From positions 1 through 25,060 of the forward strand of contig JBFHAT010000040.1 of assembly GCA_041586155.1 (NCBI GenBank): a stretch of DNA of 25,060 nucleotides, read 5' to 3'. Of this stretch, positions 22,515 to 25,060 are shown in pieces. This stretch comes from JBFGJH01 sp041586155. GTDB lineage: Bacteria; Actinomycetota; Acidimicrobiia; Spongiisociales; JAENVV01. Numbering within the stretch: position 1 is the first letter of the stretch; each line of letters opens with the position of its first letter. The notes under the pieces were generated by a model that was not told the origin of the DNA, did no database searches, and saw only the letters and a program-made list of their open reading frames with translations. Position numbers and translations under genes: made by a program.

Positions 22515-23912
22515 ATGCGATGGATGACGGCGACGGTCGTGTGCGGCGCTGCCTTGCTTGCCTTCGGGCAGGCGGCGAGTGCTCACCCGCTGGGTAATTT
22601 CACCATCAGCCACCACGTAGGTGTTCACATCGAACCTGACATCACGTCGGTCACGGTGGTATTCGACTTCGCGGAGATCCCCGCATTTCAAATCCGGCGG
22701 GAACTGACCCCGAACACCACCCTGAACCAAGACCAGCTGGCAGAGCTCGGCCGCACCACTTGTCGCGAGGCCTTGCCCGGTCTGCGATTCGCTGATGGTG
22801 GCCGGCAGATCGAGCTGTCGCAGCAGATCGCCACTGCGGAGTTCCGGCCGGGGGAAGGCAACCTCGACACGCTCCTGGTGACCTGTGAGCTCTCGTTCGC
22901 CACATCGACGCAGTTCCCCTCCGAGCTTTCTGTCGAGGATGCCACCTATCCGGACCGCATCGGATGGAGAGAGATCGTCGTCACGTCGGACGGCATCGAC
23001 ATCGTCACCGAAGCGTTGGTCGCCAGTCCAACGGATGTACTGCGTCGCTATCCGTCGGATGGTCCGGTACGCGACGACCGTACAGCCACCGTCCAGCTCA
23101 TCGGCGTCGGGCCAGGCACGCAGGCAGCCGCGCCATTGCCGGAGTCGGCCGCCACACTGGCGCAACCGACGCTGGTCGATCGCATTGGCTCGGTGCTGCA
23201 AGGTGACCGACTCGATTCAGCGCCGCTGGCGCTCGCTGCCGCCGCTGCACTCGGTCTGGGATTCGTGCACGCCCTGGCACCCGGCCACGGCAAAACACTC
23301 GTTGCTGCCTATCTGGTCGGAAACCGAGGAACGTGGAGGCATGCACTGGGATTGGGATTCACGGTCGCCGTTTCTCACACCATCGGTGTAGCGGTGCTCG
23401 GGGCACTGACGCTCGCCGCTTCTGCGGCGTTCGAGCCGGCAGCGTTCTACCCATATCTCGCCTTGGCCTCCGGCCTGATCGTGCTCGGACTCGGGGCGTA
23501 TCTGGTCTGGAAGTACACGAACCGGAGCGATGGGCACCATCATCACAACCACAGCCATCCGGTCTCGAAGATGCACCACCACTCTCGCGTCACCTGGCGG
23601 GGCCTTGCCGCGCTGGGAATCTCGGGAGGGCTCGTGCCCTCCGCCTCAGCAGTCGTCCTGCTATTGGGGGCGCTTGCACTCGGCCGACCGGGACTGGGGC
23701 TCACCTTGGTGGTCCTGTTCGGAACCGGCATGGCTACGGCCCTGATCGCGGCTGGTCTTCTCGTTGTCGTTGCAGAGAGATGGGGCTCGACCCATCTCGG
23801 TCACAGTCCGGCATCGCGCCGCATCCGCCGGCATCTCCCAAGAGTGATGGCTTGGCTGGTCGTGGGCGTTGGCTTGGTGCTCGTCACCAACGCCGTCCTC
23901 GCATTGCCATGA
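22515..23912 (+). CDS. Nickel/cobalt-type transporter (NicO/RcnA-like) with extracytoplasmic domain
   Basis: 465 aa. The start at 22515 is preferred over 22464, which lies in a hairpin stem; neither has a good Shine-Dalgarno. Signal peptide 1-23, then an extracytoplasmic beta-rich domain (24-235) beginning HPLGNFTISHH. A membrane domain of about six helices follows, with the NicO signature VHALAPGHGKTLVAAYLVG (251-269; H252 and H258) and HTIGV. A cytoplasmic or loop His cluster (HHHHNHSH at 341-348 and HHH at 354-356) is typical of metal binding in RcnA-like exporters. Ni or Co transport is likely; direction and metal are uncertain, and other divalent metals are possible. No metal regulator is adjacent. 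Confidence 0.85.
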   Translation: MRWMTATVVCGAALLAFGQAASAHPLGNFTISHHVGVHIEPDITSVTVVFDFAEIPAFQIRRELTPNTTLNQDQLAELGRTTCREALPGLRFADGGRQIELSQQIATAEFRPGEGNLDTLLVTCELSFATSTQFPSELSVEDATYPDRIGWREIVVTSDGIDIVTEALVASPTDVLRRYPSDGPVRDDRTATVQLIGVGPGTQAAAPLPESAATLAQPTLVDRIGSVLQGDRLDSAPLALAAAAALGLGFVHALAPGHGKTLVAAYLVGNRGTWRHALGLGFTVAVSHTIGVAVLGALTLAASAAFEPAAFYPYLALASGLIVLGLGAYLVWKYTNRSDGHHHHNHSHPVSKMHHHSRVTWRGLAALGISGGLVPSASAVVLLLGALALGRPGLGLTLVVLFGTGMATALIAAGLLVVVAERWGSTHLGHSPASRRIRRHLPRVMAWLVVGVGLVLVTNAVLALP

Positions 23913-23960
23913 CTGCCTTCGAAGGTGCGGAGCCGACACGATTCTCTCGTTGAGACCGGC

Positions 23961-23966
23961 TAGATT
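23961..23966 (+). promoter_or_regulatory. Possible -10 box of the proline-rich membrane protein gene
   Basis: TAGATT lies 36 bp before the start at 24003; no convincing -35 is seen. A perfect palindrome CCTTCGAAGG (23916-23925) lies 35 bp further upstream. Weak evidence. Confidence 0.3.
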
Positions 23967-24002
23967 CGGGCTCGGAGTCGTTCGCACACCCGCCGAGGAG
24001 CG

Positions 24003-24566
24003 ATGAACGAGGGAGACCCCTGGGGGACGAATCCGCCTACGCAGGCGCCCCCTTCGCCGCCCGAACCGAAGCAGCCGGCCGTGAAGCCGGCACGTGGTCC
24101 AAGCCCGGCCGAGACGGGTGACATGGTCGTCCTTCGTGACGAACCCCAACCCGCGGCTCCCCCGGCTGAGCCGCCACCGCTGGTCGCGGAAGACACTTCC
24201 ATCACGATCGACCTCACGGACACCGCGCTGCCCTCGGGGATGAGCCGGTACCGCGACCTCGGCCGCGGCCGTTCGTTCGTGGCCTACGGCGCGACGATCT
24301 ACGTCGCGGCGCTGTTCACCGCTGCGGCCGCCGTGACCCTGGTCGAGACCGACATCGTCAGGCTGCTCATGCTCGCATCGTCTGCGCTGGCAGCGGTGGC
24401 GGCGCTGGTGCTCTTGATTCGCGGCGTGGGAACGGTCGGGTTCGGGATGGGAATACGACGAGCCGCTCGGTTCTTCTTGCTCCTCGCGTTGCTGGTTCCC
24501 GCGCTGGGCGTGTACGTGGCGGTGAGCCTCTACAACCGAGCCGGCGCCGTGCTGCGCGACGCCTGA
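24003..24566 (+). CDS. Proline-rich membrane protein, unknown
   Basis: 187 aa; ATG at 24003 closely preceded by GAGGAG. The first about 90 residues are disordered and rich in Pro, Ala and Glu (PPTQAPPSPPEPKQP, EPQPAAPPAEPPPLV). Three hydrophobic segments follow (about 92-112, 118-138 and 150-176), with a basic stretch MGIRRAARF before the last. No enzyme motif. The tail and topology suggest a small envelope protein with a cytoplasmic N-terminal arm, but orientation is uncertain. Confidence 0.75.
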   Translation: MNEGDPWGTNPPTQAPPSPPEPKQPAVKPARGPSPAETGDMVVLRDEPQPAAPPAEPPPLVAEDTSITIDLTDTALPSGMSRYRDLGRGRSFVAYGATIYVAALFTAAAAVTLVETDIVRLLMLASSALAAVAALVLLIRGVGTVGFGMGIRRAARFFLLLALLVPALGVYVAVSLYNRAGAVLRDA

Positions 24567-24665
24567 CCGACTGCGAGTTGAGCGTCGACCTGCTCAGCGC
24601 CGATGACGAAACCCGTTGCCTGCGCCCGATCCGTTACGTACGCTTCAAATGTGGAGGGAAGACCG

Positions 24666-25060
24666 TTGAAGTCTGCGTTGGTGATGCTGCTGCTGATGCT
24701 CGCATTCACCGTCCCCAGCGTCGCCGCGCAGTTGGCGCCCGGCGGAACGTTCTCCGACGACGACGGCAACGTTCACGAACCCAACATCGAAGCCATCGCC
24801 GCCGCCGGCATCACCCTCGGCTGCAACCCACCCACCAACGACCAATACTGCCCAGCCGACCCCGTCACCCGCGCCCAGATGGCCACCTTCCTCGCCCGAG
24901 CGCTCGGCCTCGACCCCATCACCACCACCAACAGCTTCACCGACGACGACGGAACAACCCACGAAGCCAACATCGAAGCCATCGCCGCCGCCGGCATCAC
25001 CCTCGGCTGCAACCCACCCACCAACGACCAATACTGCCCAGCCGACCCCGTCACCCGCGC
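24666..25060 (+). CDS. Secreted SLH-like repeat protein, 3' end outside the window
   Basis: Partial, 131 codons seen. Start at the TTG at 24666, which has GGAGG (24653-24657) 8 bases upstream; the ATG at 24684 is an alternative. Signal peptide KSALVMLLLMLAFTVPSVAA. It is followed at once by SLH-like repeats (FSDDDGNVHEPNIEAIAAAGITLGCNPPTNDQYCP...TRAQMATFLARAL), then a second, almost identical unit that runs off the edge. The pattern matches the repeats in the DUF4331 protein upstream, so both are probably held to the same envelope layer. Codons in the repeats end in C almost without exception, unlike the other genes. The C-terminal domain is not visible. Confidence 0.85.
   Translation, partial: MKSALVMLLLMLAFTVPSVAAQLAPGGTFSDDDGNVHEPNIEAIAAAGITLGCNPPTNDQYCPADPVTRAQMATFLARALGLDPITTTNSFTDDDGTTHEANIEAIAAAGITLGCNPPTNDQYCPADPVTR
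24781..25060 (+). repeat. 186-bp tandem repeat, identical over the visible overlap
   Basis: The sequence from 24781 to 24874 recurs at 24967-25060, 94 of 94 bases identical, with a period of 186 bp (62 residues). Identity at the DNA level, not just the protein, suggests recent duplication or gene conversion. The array probably continues beyond the window. Confidence 0.9.

Noticed and set aside
24645..25031. Val/Gly-rich repeated frame on the minus strand
   Set aside because: Antisense of the SLH-like repeats; the plus strand has a signal peptide and a good ribosome site.
24781..25060. CRISPR-like array at the right edge
   Set aside because: The 186-bp unit is in frame and codes for an SLH-like repeat; there are no short repeats with unique spacers and no cas gene.

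Overview
The window is high-GC DNA with densely packed genes on both strands, Shine-Dalgarno and probable leaderless starts, and a stop-start overlap style (ATGA) typical of Actinomycetota. A deazaflavin (F420)-type reductase and envelope repeats of the form FTDDD...GCNPP.ND.(F/Y)CP...TR.QMA point to an actinobacterium, most likely class Acidimicrobiia or a close relative. That placement is inference from protein style, with no marker gene in view. I see no rRNA, tRNA, CRISPR array, IS element, integrase or phage gene. This looks like ordinary chromosome rich in envelope, transport and regulatory genes.

Layout. (1) 54-3595: a membrane-anchored repeat protein of unknown function (minus), preceded by a hairpin that would pair its Shine-Dalgarno and by three TTAG boxes spaced exactly 11 bp apart; then a small acidic protein and a GAF-type sensor histidine kinase with no response regulator in the window. 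(2) 3632-7513: a PadR repressor / ABC ATPase / FtsX-like permease operon (minus), all three genes joined by ATGA overlaps, with a near-consensus promoter and a palindrome lying inside it. (3) 7612-11519: a small secreted protein (plus), a lipoprotein, a D-2-hydroxyacid dehydrogenase, and a bactofilin-type beta-solenoid membrane protein (all minus). (4) 11898-13291: a polytopic membrane protein converging on exodeoxyribonuclease III. (5) 13569-15402: a PhoU-like protein and a Na/Pi cotransporter (minus).

(6) 15477-17875, plus strand: class II aldolase coupled to a deazaflavin-dependent reductase, a C26-type glutamine amidotransferase, and an OsmC peroxidase; two of these genes look leaderless. 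(7) 17893-20223, minus strand: an EamA-type transporter and a membrane-anchored TPR protein. (8) 20355-25060, plus strand: a DUF4331-CHRD-SLH-like surface protein, a NicO/RcnA-type metal transporter with a His-rich loop, a proline-rich membrane protein, and the start of a second SLH-like protein that runs off the window.

Functionally the window combines envelope and surface proteins, export and efflux (PadR-ABC, EamA, NicO), phosphate uptake (Na/Pi plus PhoU), and peroxide and DNA-damage defence (OsmC, XthA). I do not see a single coherent new multi-gene system. The most original signals are the 54-1100 repeat protein with its layered upstream control elements, the exact 17-residue solenoid in the membrane bactofilin, the paired loss of cysteines in one SLH-like repeat, and the nearly identical tandem repeats at the right edge.
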